From Lysobacterales bacterium (GTDB lineage Bacteria > Pseudomonadota > Gammaproteobacteria > Xanthomonadales > SZUA-38), in contig JANQOZ010000061.1 in NCBI GenBank assembly GCA_028285525.1, forward strand, positions 1 through 64,000: DNA of 64,000 bases, given 5' to 3'. The translations under genes and the position numbers were made by a program. Positions 49,248 through 58,404 of this stretch are shown piece by piece. The notes beneath the pieces are model-generated. The model was given only the letters and a program-made list of their open reading frames with translations, made no database searches and was not told the DNA's origin. Position 1 is the stretch's first letter. Every line of letters begins with the position of its first letter.

Positions 49248-50761
49248 ATCAGCCGAGCGCCGTGGGTGTGGTTGGCGCCGGCGTCATGGGCGCCGGTATT
49301 GCGCAGCTGTTTGCGGCCGCCGGCTGCCCGGTGCGGCTGTATGACACCTTCGACGGCGCCGCGGAAAAGGCCCGAGTCGGCGTGGCGGGGCGCTTTGCCC
49401 GCCTGGCCGAAAAAGGCCGCCTGGACGCTGCTGAGGCTGACGCCGCCAGCGAGCGGGTCAGCGTGGTTGAGGATCTGGCCGGTCTGGCGGACTGCGAGCT
49501 GATCGTCGAAGCGGTGGTTGAGGACCTCGAGGTCAAACAATCGCTGTTCGCCTCGCTGGAGTCGCTGTGCGGGCCAGAGACGGTGCTGGCGTCCAACACG
49601 TCGTCACTGCAGATTTCCGAAATTGCGGCGCGCTGCGAGCGGCCAGAGCGTTTTGCGGGGCTGCATTTCTTCAACCCGGTGCCGTTGATGAAGGTGGTCG
49701 AGGTGGTACCCGGTGTTCACACCAACCCACAGGTCGTCGACACCCTTTGCGGCTGGGTGGACCAAACGGGCCATCAGCCCGTGGTCGCGGCCGACCGTCC
49801 GGGGTTTATCGTCAATCATCTGGGGCGGGGATTCAGCACCGAGGGCCTGCGGATTGTCGACGAGGGGGTCGCCGATTTTGTCGACGTCGACCGGGTGATG
49901 CGCGAGGCCGGCGGTTTTCGGCTGGGACCTTTCGAGCTGCTCGATCTGACTGGCCTGGACGTATCAGGCAAGGTGATGACCTCCGTTTACGAGCAGTTTT
50001 TTCACGAGCCGCGCTTCCGACCTTCGGCCAGCACCGCGCCCCGCGTGGCGGCGAAGCTCTTCGGGCGCAAGACGGGCGCCGGGTTTTACCGCTATCCGGA
50101 GGGACGTCAGGCGGTTCCGGAGGAGCGCGCCGCGCCGCCCGTGACGCTCACCCGCGTCTGGCTCGAGCCGCCAAACGACGCCGCGGATCCGCTGGCCAGC
50201 CTGCTGACCAGCGGTGGCGCCGAACTGGTGGCACAGCCCGATGATGCGGAGGTTTGCGTGCTCAGACCCCTGGGCCGGGACGCCACAAGCTCGGCGTCTG
50301 CGCTCGGGCTGGACCTGCCGCGCTGCGTGGCCGTGGATACGCTGAGGGCCAACCCCGGTCGCTTGACCCTGATGCTGACCGTCAACACCGATCCCGCTGT
50401 GCGTGACGCCGCTCACGGCCTCCTGGCCGCGGGCGGAACGCCGGTGACGGTGATCAACGACAGCCCCGGGTTTATTCTCCAGCGGACGCTGGCCACAATC
50501 GTCAACATCGGCTGCGAGCTGGTCCAGCAGCGCATCGCAACGCCGGCCGACCTGGACAAAGCGGTCAAGCTTGGCCTGGGTTATCCCTTCGGCCCGCTGG
50601 AGTTTGGTGACGAGCTCGGTCCGGATCGGGTTCTGACGGTGCTCAGCAATCTATTGGACGAGACCGGCGACCCGCGCTACCGGCCGAGCCGCTGGTTAAC
50701 CCGGCGCGTCGCTGCGGGCCTGAGCCTGCTCACGCCCAACCCGCCGCGAAGCGCCGGCTGA
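49244..50761 (+). CDS. 3-hydroxyacyl-CoA dehydrogenase (PaaH type)
   Basis: 505 residues. The NAD-binding domain is VGVVGAGVMGAGIAQLFAAAG, and SNTSSLQISEIA, LHFFNPVPLMKVVEVV and NDSPGFILQRTL mark two dimerisation domains, a duplicated form typical of PaaH-like enzymes that oxidise 3-hydroxyadipyl-CoA or 3-hydroxybutyryl-CoA. The middle region (about 290-370) contains the linker AAPPVTLTRVWLEPP. It overlaps the PLP enzyme by 4 bases. The exact acyl group cannot be inferred. Confidence 0.93.
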   Translation: MNQPSAVGVVGAGVMGAGIAQLFAAAGCPVRLYDTFDGAAEKARVGVAGRFARLAEKGRLDAAEADAASERVSVVEDLAGLADCELIVEAVVEDLEVKQSLFASLESLCGPETVLASNTSSLQISEIAARCERPERFAGLHFFNPVPLMKVVEVVPGVHTNPQVVDTLCGWVDQTGHQPVVAADRPGFIVNHLGRGFSTEGLRIVDEGVADFVDVDRVMREAGGFRLGPFELLDLTGLDVSGKVMTSVYEQFFHEPRFRPSASTAPRVAAKLFGRKTGAGFYRYPEGRQAVPEERAAPPVTLTRVWLEPPNDAADPLASLLTSGGAELVAQPDDAEVCVLRPLGRDATSSASALGLDLPRCVAVDTLRANPGRLTLMLTVNTDPAVRDAAHGLLAAGGTPVTVINDSPGFILQRTLATIVNIGCELVQQRIATPADLDKAVKLGLGYPFGPLEFGDELGPDRVLTVLSNLLDETGDPRYRPSRWLTRRVAAGLSLLTPNPPRSAG

Positions 50762-50765
50762 CCGG

Positions 50766-50783
50766 GCCGGCGAGGTCGCCGGC
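50766..50783. terminator. Hairpin between convergent genes
   Basis: GCCGGCGA (50766-50773) and TCGCCGGC (50776-50783) pair perfectly around GG, between the 3-hydroxyacyl-CoA dehydrogenase stop and the beta-lactamase stop. No T-run is present. Confidence 0.4.
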
Positions 50784-50796
50784 GCGAGAGGTGGAT

Positions 50797-51600
50797 CTAG
50801 GGCTTGATCAGCTCGAGCTCCCGCAGAATCTCCTCGGTGATGCCCTGGCGGTCGCGCCCGCGCCCGTCGCTGTGGATGTCGACCAGCAGCGCAAAAAACC
50901 AGACCTGGCGTTGCCGCTCCAGATAGCCGACAAACCAACCGCGGTCCGGATCACCCAGAGTTGCCCAGCCGGTCTTGCCTGACAGGCGATAGCCATCTTC
51001 CCGCTTGCGCACGATCATGTCCTGCACTGCGTTCATGTGGCGTTTTTCAAACGGCAGCTGGTGGTGGTAAAGCCGACGCAGAAACTCGATCTGCTGCTGG
51101 GGCGTCACCTTGAGTGAACCGTCCAGCCAGAAGCGATCGATGGCTTCGCCGATCTGGCCGTTGCCGTAGCCGAGCTGATCCAAAAATCGCTGCATAGCCG
51201 GACGACCTACGGCACGGGCCACCCCCTGAAAAACCCACACCGTCGAGAACTTCACGGCCGAGGCCAGCGTCTGATCCTGATTCCAGGATTTGATCTGGCG
51301 CTCCTTCCCGTCCCAGGGTATGACCTCTTCCGGGCTGGCGACCACGCCGGTCTGCAGGGCGATCAGCGAATTCGGAATCTTGAACGTGGACGCCGGAATC
51401 TCGGCCGTGCGGCTCTTGTCAGGATCACTGCGCAGGAAGACCTGCCGCTGTTCGTCGTAGAGCGTGAAGCTGCCGCTCGTTGAGTGTTTGGCCAAAACGG
51501 CGTTGACCGCTTCGACAAAAGCCTCGTCTTCCGGTGAGGCCGCCGGCTTGGCCACCGGCAGCAGCAGCGCAACCGCCAGCACCATCTGAATGATTCCCAT
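50797..51600 (-). CDS. Class D (OXA-type) beta-lactamase
   Basis: 267 residues with a signal peptide (MVLAVALLLPVAKPA). All class D motifs are present: Ser71-Thr-Phe-Lys74 (the Lys would be carboxylated), Ser119-Thr-Val121, Tyr145-Gly-Asn147, Trp158 in FWLDG, and Lys209-Thr-Gly211. It should hydrolyse penicillins in the periplasm; the spectrum, including carbapenems, cannot be read. No insertion sequence or integron features surround it, so it looks like a resident chromosomal gene. It converges with the dehydrogenase gene. Confidence 0.95.
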   Translation of the reverse strand: MGIIQMVLAVALLLPVAKPAASPEDEAFVEAVNAVLAKHSTSGSFTLYDEQRQVFLRSDPDKSRTAEIPASTFKIPNSLIALQTGVVASPEEVIPWDGKERQIKSWNQDQTLASAVKFSTVWVFQGVARAVGRPAMQRFLDQLGYGNGQIGEAIDRFWLDGSLKVTPQQQIEFLRRLYHHQLPFEKRHMNAVQDMIVRKREDGYRLSGKTGWATLGDPDRGWFVGYLERQRQVWFFALLVDIHSDGRGRDRQGITEEILRELELIKP

Positions 51601-51733
51601 CGTTTGGGTTCCCCTTAATGTTGAGCGCGGATCACTGTAGCGCCTGCTGAGAGAAACCAGGTGGCATTTTTATGGCGTTGCGCGACATTCGCGGGGCGTG
51701 TTCCCGCGTATCGTGATCAGTTACATTGGCCTC

Positions 51734-52699
51734 ATGGGTGATGATCAATCCATCGTGTTCCTCGATCGGGAAACGCTGGGGCCGGGCGTGCAGCTGCGGG
51801 CCCCGGCCTTTCCGCATCAATGGCAGGAGTACGCCGCGACGACGCCGGTGCAGGCCGGCGCCCGAGCCGGGGCAGCCACGATTCTCATTACTAACAAGGT
51901 GCCCATCACCCGGGGCCTGCTCCGGGAGACGAGGGAACTGCGGCTGGTGGCGGTCGCCGCCACCGGAACTGACGTTGTCGACCTTGCGGCCTGCGAGGAG
52001 CACAGCGTGGCGGTGTGCAACGTGCGCAACTATGCGGCCACCTCGGTTCCAGAGCACATCCTGGCCCTGATGCTGTCGCTGCGCCGGCGGCTCTCCGCCT
52101 ACCAGCGCCGGGTTCGCCGGGGCGACTGGCAGCGCAGCGGTCAGTTCTGCTTTTTTGATGAGCCGGTCACAGATCTGGCCGGCACTACGCTGGGCATCAT
52201 CGGCACCGGGAGTATCGCCCAGGCGCTCGGCGCGCTGGCCTCTGCGCTGAACATGAACGTGATTTATCACAGTCTCAGCGGCCGGGAGCTTCCCGACCTC
52301 CCGCTGGTCAGTTTCGACGAACTGCTGAATCGGGCGGACATCGTGAGCCTCAACTGCCCGCTCACCAACGCCAGTCGGAATCTGATCAACCGCCAGACGC
52401 TGCGCCAGATGAAACCGACTGCGCTGCTGATCAACACGGCCCGGGGTGCGTTGATTGACCTCGCAGCGCTGGAGGCGGCGGTGCTGACCGGCGAAATCGG
52501 CGGTGCCGGTATCGACGTTGCAGCGCAGGAGCCGCCCGCGCCCGATGACCCGCTGATGCGTCTGTGCCACCTGGACAACGTCCTGGTGACGCCGCACAGC
52601 GCCTGGGCCAGCGAAGCCTCGATGCAGGCGCTGGCCGACCAGCTCATCGACGCGATCGAGGCGTTTGTTGCGGGTCGGGAGATGAATCGGCTGGTGTAG
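51734..52699 (+). CDS. D-2-hydroxyacid dehydrogenase
   Basis: 321 residues from ATG 51734 (an in-frame GTG at 51698 is less likely). Signatures: NKVPITRGLL, VAATGTDVVDL, the NAD motif LGIIGTGSIAQALG, the substrate-binding Arg in INTARGALID, and the catalytic Glu/His in AGIDVAAQEPP and TPHSAW. The family includes glycerate dehydrogenase, D-lactate and phosphoglycerate dehydrogenases; the length without an ACT domain suggests hydroxypyruvate/glyoxylate or glycerate types. It is transcribed alone, divergent from the beta-lactamase gene. Confidence 0.92.
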   Translation: MGDDQSIVFLDRETLGPGVQLRAPAFPHQWQEYAATTPVQAGARAGAATILITNKVPITRGLLRETRELRLVAVAATGTDVVDLAACEEHSVAVCNVRNYAATSVPEHILALMLSLRRRLSAYQRRVRRGDWQRSGQFCFFDEPVTDLAGTTLGIIGTGSIAQALGALASALNMNVIYHSLSGRELPDLPLVSFDELLNRADIVSLNCPLTNASRNLINRQTLRQMKPTALLINTARGALIDLAALEAAVLTGEIGGAGIDVAAQEPPAPDDPLMRLCHLDNVLVTPHSAWASEASMQALADQLIDAIEAFVAGREMNRLV

Positions 52700-52762
52700 G
52701 TAGACGGGCCTCGCAGCCCGGCTTGCTATGATGAAGCTCAGGCCAAACACGGGTGCAGAGCC

Positions 52763-54967
52763 ATGCCCCAACGCCCGGTCGGGGGCGGCGCCGCCAAGGT
52801 GCTGTACACGCTAAAAACGGTTCGACGCATGGGTATCGGTCGGGCGGCCAAGGCGCTGCGTTCCAACAACGCCTGCAAAGCGTGCGGCTACGGCATGGGT
52901 GGTCAGCTCGGCGGGATGACCAACGAGCAGGGTGAGTATCCCGCCGTCTGCAACAAGAGCGTGCAGGCCCAGTCCACCGACGTTCAGCCGGCGATTCCGG
53001 ACGAGATTTTTGAGCGGCACAGCATCGCTCAGCTTCGCGACCTGACCGCAAAGCAGCTCGAGCATCTCGGGCGGCTTGGCAAACCGGTCTATAAATCCGC
53101 CGGGGAGGATCGTTATTCGATTGTCGACTGGGAACAGGCGCTGACGCTCGCCGCCGACCGTCTGAGCGCCTGCCGGCCTGAGCGCAGTTTCTTCTACGCC
53201 TCCGGCCGCTCGTCGAACGAGGCGGGATTCCTGTTCCAGCTCTTTGCCCGCGCTTTTGGCACCAATAACGTCACCAACTGCTCATACTATTGTCACCAGG
53301 CAACCGGCGTGGGCCTGCGTTCGACCATCGGCACGGGAACCGCTACGGTCGAGCTCGACGACCTGGACCGCTGCGACCTGATTTTTGTTATTGGCGCCAA
53401 CCCGGCATCGAACCATCCTCGTTTTATTCACAAGCTGAAGGCCTGCCGCGATCGTGGCGGCCACGTGGTCGTGATCAACCCGGCGCGAGAGCCTGGGCTG
53501 GTGAAGTTTGCCCTGCCCAAAAGCCCGCGGTCGATGCTCAGCGGGGGCAGCGACATCGCCAGTCACTATCTCCAGCCGCGCATCGGCGCGGACGTCGCGC
53601 TGCTGCAGGCGCTGGCGCGACGCGTAATGGACCTTCAGGCCCATGACGTTGAGTTTATCCAGCGATACACGACCGGCAGCCAGGACTATCTGGCGGATCT
53701 CGCGTCGCTGGACGTGGCGACTCTGCTCGACGTTTGCGGCGTCAGCCGACCGGCGCTGGACGCGGTGGCTCAGGTCTACGCGCGGTCGAAGAACGCCGTC
53801 TTTGCCTGGGGCATGGGCGTCACACACCACCTGCACGGCGTCGAAAACGTCGAAGCGATCGCCGCGCTTGCGCTGCTGCGCGGCATGGTGGGTCGTCCGG
53901 GTGCCGGCCTACTTCCGCTACGCGGTCACTCCAACGTTCAGGGCATCGGCACCATCGGCGTCAAGCCGGTGCTGTCAGCGGAGATCGAGGAGCGCATGGC
54001 CAGCACGCTCAAGCTGAAGCTGCCGGAGGCCCGCGGCATGGATACGGTCCAGGCCCTGCAGGCGGCACATGAGGGGCAGATGGACTGCGCCGTTCTGATG
54101 GGCGGCAACCTGTTTGGCGCCAGCCCGGATCGTGCGTGGATTACGCGGGCGCTCGAACGCACCGGCTGCCGGATCAGCCTGACCACCACGCTCAACACCA
54201 GCCACGTGCAGGCGACCGACGGCGTGGAGCTGCTGGTGTTGCCCGTCACCGCGAGAGACGAGGAGTGGCAGCCCACCACCCAGGAGTCGATGTTCAACTT
54301 TGTCCGCCTGAGCGACGGCGGCATCAGCCGGCTGCCGGACGTGCGGCCCGAGGTGGCGATCCTCACTGAGCTGGCTCAGCGGGTATTGCCGGACAGCGTG
54401 CTGGATTTTTCGGCTTTTGCCCGGCACCGCCGCATTCGGGAGGCGATCGCGGAGATTGTCCCGGGCCTGGAGGACCTCAAGGATATCGACGTGGCGAAGA
54501 AAGAGTTCCACGTCAGGAATCGGCTGCTGCACCGGCCTGAGTTCAAGACCGCTGACGGCAAAGCGCGGTTCCCGAAGCTGAGTCCGTGGGATTCACGGCC
54601 CGGCAGCGGGCGGTTTCGGCTGGCGACCGTGCGCAGCGAAGGCCAGTTCAACACGATGATTTATCAGGAGCACGACAGTTACCGGAACATTCCGCATCGG
54701 TGGTGTGTGCTCATGGCCGAACAGGACATGGCTAACCAAAAGCTCGCGGCGGGTGATCGGATCACGCTGCGCTCGGCCAGCGGCGCGATGGAGAACGTCC
54801 AGGTGTTTGCGTTTGAGCTGCCGGCCGGCAATCTGCTGGCGTACTTTCCCGAGGCCAATTGCCTGACCGGCAATCAGGTGGATCCCCGCAGCAAGACGCC
54901 GGCGTTTAAATCGGTTGAGGTGTGGCTCGAAAAAACCGCCGCGACGGCGGTTGCGGCCGACTGCTAA
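52763..54967 (+). CDS. Molybdopterin oxidoreductase, FdhF/YdeP type
   Basis: 734 residues, the size of YdeP-like proteins. An N-terminal CKACGYGM carries cysteines like those of FdhF-like proteins. The molybdopterin domains follow: FFYASGRSSNEAGFLFQLFA, NCSYYCHQATGVGL, IFVIGANPASNHPR, RGHSNVQGIGTIGVKP, and a C-terminal MAEQDMANQKLAAGDRITL with GNLLAYFPEANCL. The family is annotated as formate-dehydrogenase-like; YdeP is linked to acid resistance. The electron acceptor and substrate are unknown. No FdhD or FdoH partner is near. Confidence 0.9.
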   Translation: MPQRPVGGGAAKVLYTLKTVRRMGIGRAAKALRSNNACKACGYGMGGQLGGMTNEQGEYPAVCNKSVQAQSTDVQPAIPDEIFERHSIAQLRDLTAKQLEHLGRLGKPVYKSAGEDRYSIVDWEQALTLAADRLSACRPERSFFYASGRSSNEAGFLFQLFARAFGTNNVTNCSYYCHQATGVGLRSTIGTGTATVELDDLDRCDLIFVIGANPASNHPRFIHKLKACRDRGGHVVVINPAREPGLVKFALPKSPRSMLSGGSDIASHYLQPRIGADVALLQALARRVMDLQAHDVEFIQRYTTGSQDYLADLASLDVATLLDVCGVSRPALDAVAQVYARSKNAVFAWGMGVTHHLHGVENVEAIAALALLRGMVGRPGAGLLPLRGHSNVQGIGTIGVKPVLSAEIEERMASTLKLKLPEARGMDTVQALQAAHEGQMDCAVLMGGNLFGASPDRAWITRALERTGCRISLTTTLNTSHVQATDGVELLVLPVTARDEEWQPTTQESMFNFVRLSDGGISRLPDVRPEVAILTELAQRVLPDSVLDFSAFARHRRIREAIAEIVPGLEDLKDIDVAKKEFHVRNRLLHRPEFKTADGKARFPKLSPWDSRPGSGRFRLATVRSEGQFNTMIYQEHDSYRNIPHRWCVLMAEQDMANQKLAAGDRITLRSASGAMENVQVFAFELPAGNLLAYFPEANCLTGNQVDPRSKTPAFKSVEVWLEKTAATAVAADC

Positions 54968-54999
54968 AATCGCCGCGCTGCTTCCTTCGCGGAATTCTC

Positions 55000-55674
55000 A
55001 TGGGTGAAATTTATCTGGTCCGTCACGGCCAGGCGTCGCTGGGCGCGGAAAATTATGACCAGCTGTCGGAGCTGGGTCATCGACAGTCCCGCTGGCTGGG
55101 TGAGTATTTTGCCGAGCGCGAGATGGTGTTCGACGAGGTGGTGGTCGGCGGCCAGCACCGGCATCGGCAGACGCTCGACGGGATCGCCGAGACACTGCCG
55201 CTCCCGCAGGAGTGGCAGCGCGATCCGGGGCTCAATGAGTTTGCGTTTCAGCAGCTGATCCAGGCCTATCTCGCCGATAACCCCGCCCATCCCGTGCCGG
55301 GGCCCCGGGACGTGAAAGGTATTTTTTCCACGTTCAGGCTGGCGATGCATGCCTGGGCTAAGGAGGAGCTGTCGGGCGGGATGGATGAGTCGCTGGCCGG
55401 TTTTTGTGACCGGGTAGCTGCGGCCTACCGGTCGATTCTGGCCGGTGACGCGAAACGTCGAGTGCTGGTGGTGACCTCCGGCGGGCCCATCTCGATCATC
55501 ATGAAAGAAATCATGGGCTTCGGGATCGACACCATGATCGGGCTGCAGATTCAAAGCAAGAATACGGCGGTCAATCACCTGTACTTCAATCCCGACACCA
55601 CTTACGTGACCAGCTTCAACCACGTGCCGCATCTCGACCAGCCGGGCCGGCTCGACGCCATCACCAACGCCTGA
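55000..55674 (+). CDS. Histidine phosphatase family protein
   Basis: 224 residues from ATG 55000, which begins with MGEIYLVRHGQAS, the RHG motif with the phosphorylated His. The second His and the Arg are seen in VVVGGQHRHRQTLDGI, the acid in LNEFAFQQLIQAYL, and VLVVTSGGPISIIM carries the late conserved residue where many relatives have His. The in-frame upstream part (54922-54999) overlaps the oxidoreductase gene and is not conserved. Family members are phosphoglycerate mutases or broad phosphatases; the substrate is unknown. Confidence 0.9.
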   Translation: MGEIYLVRHGQASLGAENYDQLSELGHRQSRWLGEYFAEREMVFDEVVVGGQHRHRQTLDGIAETLPLPQEWQRDPGLNEFAFQQLIQAYLADNPAHPVPGPRDVKGIFSTFRLAMHAWAKEELSGGMDESLAGFCDRVAAAYRSILAGDAKRRVLVVTSGGPISIIMKEIMGFGIDTMIGLQIQSKNTAVNHLYFNPDTTYVTSFNHVPHLDQPGRLDAITNA

Positions 55675-55781
55675 TGGCGCCCTGAAGGCTATTAAGCTCT
55701 GGTGGATTCCCGTAATCTACGATGCTGCCGCAGCCCTTTGGACGCGGCTCCAATCCCACCGTTTAGCGACAGGAACTGTCC

Positions 55782-57005
55782 GTGAATTTTGAATACTCCG
55801 ATCAGGTGAAGCAGCTGCTCCAGCAGCTGGAAGGTTTTATGGCCGACTTTGTGTACCCGGCCGAGCAGCGCTATCGGGACGAGGTGCAACAGGCGGCCAA
55901 CCCGTGGGCTAATCCGCCAGTCATCGAGGAGCTGAAGGTCAAAGCCCGGGAGCTGGGTCTCTGGAACCTGTTTATTCCCGAATCGCATCGTGAGTTTGGC
56001 GGGCTTGGCTTAAGCAACGCCGAGTACGCGCCGCTGGCCGAGGTGATGGGCCGCGTGCTGTGGAGTTCGGAGGTGTTCAACTGCAGCGCGCCGGACACCG
56101 GCAACATGGAAGTCCTCATGATGTACGGGACTCCCGCGCAGCGCGAGCAGTGGCTGACACCCTTACTCGCCGGTGAGATCCGCTCGGCCTTTGCCATGAC
56201 CGAACCGGCCGTGGCCTCGTCGGACGCGACCAACATCGAGTGCCTGATCGAGCGCCGCGGCGACGACTACGTGATCAACGGCCGTAAGTGGTACATCACC
56301 GGCGCGATGCGCGAGTCCTGCCGCGTGCTGATCCTGATGGGAAAAAATGACCCGGATAATCCGAGTCGCCACCAGCAGCAGTCGATGATCCTGGTGCCGG
56401 CGGATACCCCTGGCGTGAAGCTCGTCCGGGCCTGTACCGCGCTGGGCTTTGATGACGCTCCGATCGGCCATGCCGAAGTGCTGTTCGAAGACGTGACCGT
56501 GCCGGCGGAAAACATGCTCCTGGGCCCCGGGCGCGGCTTCGAAATTGCGCAGGGTCGGCTCGGCCCCGGCCGGATTCACCACTGCATGCGGCTCATCGGC
56601 TGCGCGCAGCGGGCGCTGGAGCTGGCCTGCCAACGCTCCGTGAGCCGGTCGACGTTCGGCAAGCAGCTGGCGCAGCATCAGTCGATCCGCGAGGTGATCG
56701 CGCAGAGTTATGCGGAGATCGAGCAGGCTCGGCTGCTGACGCTGAAGACCGCGGACCTGATGGACCGCGCCGGCAACAAGGTGGCCAAGAACCTCATCGC
56801 GGCGGCCAAGATTGTGGTGCCTGCCATGGCCCAGCGGGTGCTGGACCGGGCGATGCAGATCCACGGCGCCGGCGGGCTGTCGGAAGACTATTTTATGGCG
56901 GAAGCCTTCACCTATGCCCGGACCTGTCGCCTGGCTGACGGGCCGGACGAGGTTCACATGATGGCGTTGGGCAAGCAGGTGATCGGCGAACTCGGCGGTG
57001 CGTAA
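55782..57005 (+). CDS. Acyl-CoA dehydrogenase, ACAD10/11 type
   Basis: 407 residues starting with GTG at 55782. The signatures are [76 protein letters not shown], and [16 protein letters not shown] with the C-terminal [19 protein letters not shown]. This resembles the ACAD10/11 group acting on long or branched acyl-CoA. It is the third acyl-CoA dehydrogenase of the window. It follows the phosphatase gene by 107 noncoding bases and converges with DUF3999 (10 bases apart). Confidence 0.94.
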   Translation: MNFEYSDQVKQLLQQLEGFMADFVYPAEQRYRDEVQQAANPWANPPVIEELKVKARELGLWNLFIPESHREFGGLGLSNAEYAPLAEVMGRVLWSSEVFNCSAPDTGNMEVLMMYGTPAQREQWLTPLLAGEIRSAFAMTEPAVASSDATNIECLIERRGDDYVINGRKWYITGAMRESCRVLILMGKNDPDNPSRHQQQSMILVPADTPGVKLVRACTALGFDDAPIGHAEVLFEDVTVPAENMLLGPGRGFEIAQGRLGPGRIHHCMRLIGCAQRALELACQRSVSRSTFGKQLAQHQSIREVIAQSYAEIEQARLLTLKTADLMDRAGNKVAKNLIAAAKIVVPAMAQRVLDRAMQIHGAGGLSEDYFMAEAFTYARTCRLADGPDEVHMMALGKQVIGELGGA

Positions 57006-57015
57006 GCGCCGGCCT

Positions 57016-58404
57016 TTAGTCGTCCCGCAGTACGCGCACAGCCATCCAAACCACCAGCAGCACGCCGACAACCAGTGCTGACCACAGCCCCCAGCGCCGC
57101 CAGCTGATCAGCTCCGCTGGCGCAAGATTGGTCGAGCCACCAAGGGCATAACGCTCGCCAAGCCGGGCGGTAGCCGTCGGCCCCTTCTCCGCCAGCTTGA
57201 CGATCGCGCGATCTCCGAAGAGACGTTCCAGCGGGAACTGGTCCGGGAGATCGTTGGAGCGACCTGTGACCAGCACAAACGGTGGGTCGCCCTGCGCCAG
57301 GAACGTCAGCCGGTCGGGGCGCCAGCCAAGCTCCAGCGCCGGCGCTGCGCCCGGGTTTCCCCGCTCGATCAACACCTTGAACTTGCGCGCACGCACCCGG
57401 CTGATGGAGTCCGACGGACTGGTTACCGAAGCCTCGCCGCGGCCGAGCCGATAGTGAGGTCCGACCGCCGCCTGCACCCAGCGCTGGCGGCGTTCCTGCC
57501 AGTAAAAGATTCGTGCTCTGACGATGGTGTTGGCCTGCGGCAGTACAAGGCGCAGACGATCGACGGTTGGAGCGCCGCCGACGTCGAACAGGTAGCCGCC
57601 GTCGTCCTCGTCGCGGCCTGAGGATTCGATCGGCGTAAAGCGACGGGCCGAGCTTCTGCTGTCGTCTGAACTGATCGCGACGCTGCGCGTCAGGCGCCAG
57701 TCATCCGGCAGCTCCGCCCAGCGGAGGCGCAGGTAAGCTCGCTTGCCGGCATCGAGCGTGATCCGGTTCTGAAGCACGTGTGTGCCACCCTGTCGCAGGT
57801 CGGCCACGGCGCCGCCGCCAACCCTGCGCCAGTCCTGGAGATCGTTGCTGCCTTCGATGGTTACCCGCCCGATGAATCCCTGCAGGTCTTCCGGCCAGGA
57901 AAGGTCGATCGCATCGGGCCAGCGCTCAAGGTTGCGGGTATCCAGAAGATAGGCGCTGAGGCGCTCCGCCGACTCGTCGCCGGCGTTTTCGCCGGCGTTG
58001 GGCTCCAGCAGCGTTTGTTCGCCGCTGCGTTCCAGCCGCAGACGCAGCTCCTCCGGTGAATCGTCAGCCTGTTCGTAGAGCGGCAGCGCCGTCAGCGCCG
58101 TACGCTGCTCTGACTCCGAGACCGTGTCCTTTGCGAGCTGAAAGACCCGCGGCACCGGGAGGCCAGCGCCGTTAAGAACGCCTGCGTCCCGCAGTTCGCT
58201 GTCAGCAACAGATCGGTTGACCAGCAGCGGAAGCTCAACGGTGTAAAAGCTCGCCTCGCCCTTAAGCTCCAGCGGGAAACCCCAGGCGTAAGCGTCTGCC
58301 GGCGGCGCATCAGCCGGCTGCGCCGGGCAATCCCCCGCGACCAGTGCGGCCACCAGTGCGGCCAGCCACCCCGCACGCAGGGAGTACGTTCCTGGACTGT
58401 TCAT
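57016..58404 (-). CDS. DUF3999 family membrane-anchored protein
   Basis: 462 residues. The signal peptide (LAALVAALVAGDCPA) leads to a periplasmic beta-rich domain. A membrane anchor near the C-terminus (SALVVGVLLVVWMAVRVL, about 440-458) ends in a short cytosolic tail RDD. The ENPxSWG-like positions are weak, but WGFPLELKGEASFYTVELP at the start and GAQPTATARLGERY-like regions fit DUF3999, which always accompanies DUF2339. It overlaps the DUF2339 gene by 4 bases. The function is unknown. Confidence 0.85.
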   Translation of the reverse strand: MNSPGTYSLRAGWLAALVAALVAGDCPAQPADAPPADAYAWGFPLELKGEASFYTVELPLLVNRSVADSELRDAGVLNGAGLPVPRVFQLAKDTVSESEQRTALTALPLYEQADDSPEELRLRLERSGEQTLLEPNAGENAGDESAERLSAYLLDTRNLERWPDAIDLSWPEDLQGFIGRVTIEGSNDLQDWRRVGGGAVADLRQGGTHVLQNRITLDAGKRAYLRLRWAELPDDWRLTRSVAISSDDSRSSARRFTPIESSGRDEDDGGYLFDVGGAPTVDRLRLVLPQANTIVRARIFYWQERRQRWVQAAVGPHYRLGRGEASVTSPSDSISRVRARKFKVLIERGNPGAAPALELGWRPDRLTFLAQGDPPFVLVTGRSNDLPDQFPLERLFGDRAIVKLAEKGPTATARLGERYALGGSTNLAPAELISWRRWGLWSALVVGVLLVVWMAVRVLRDD

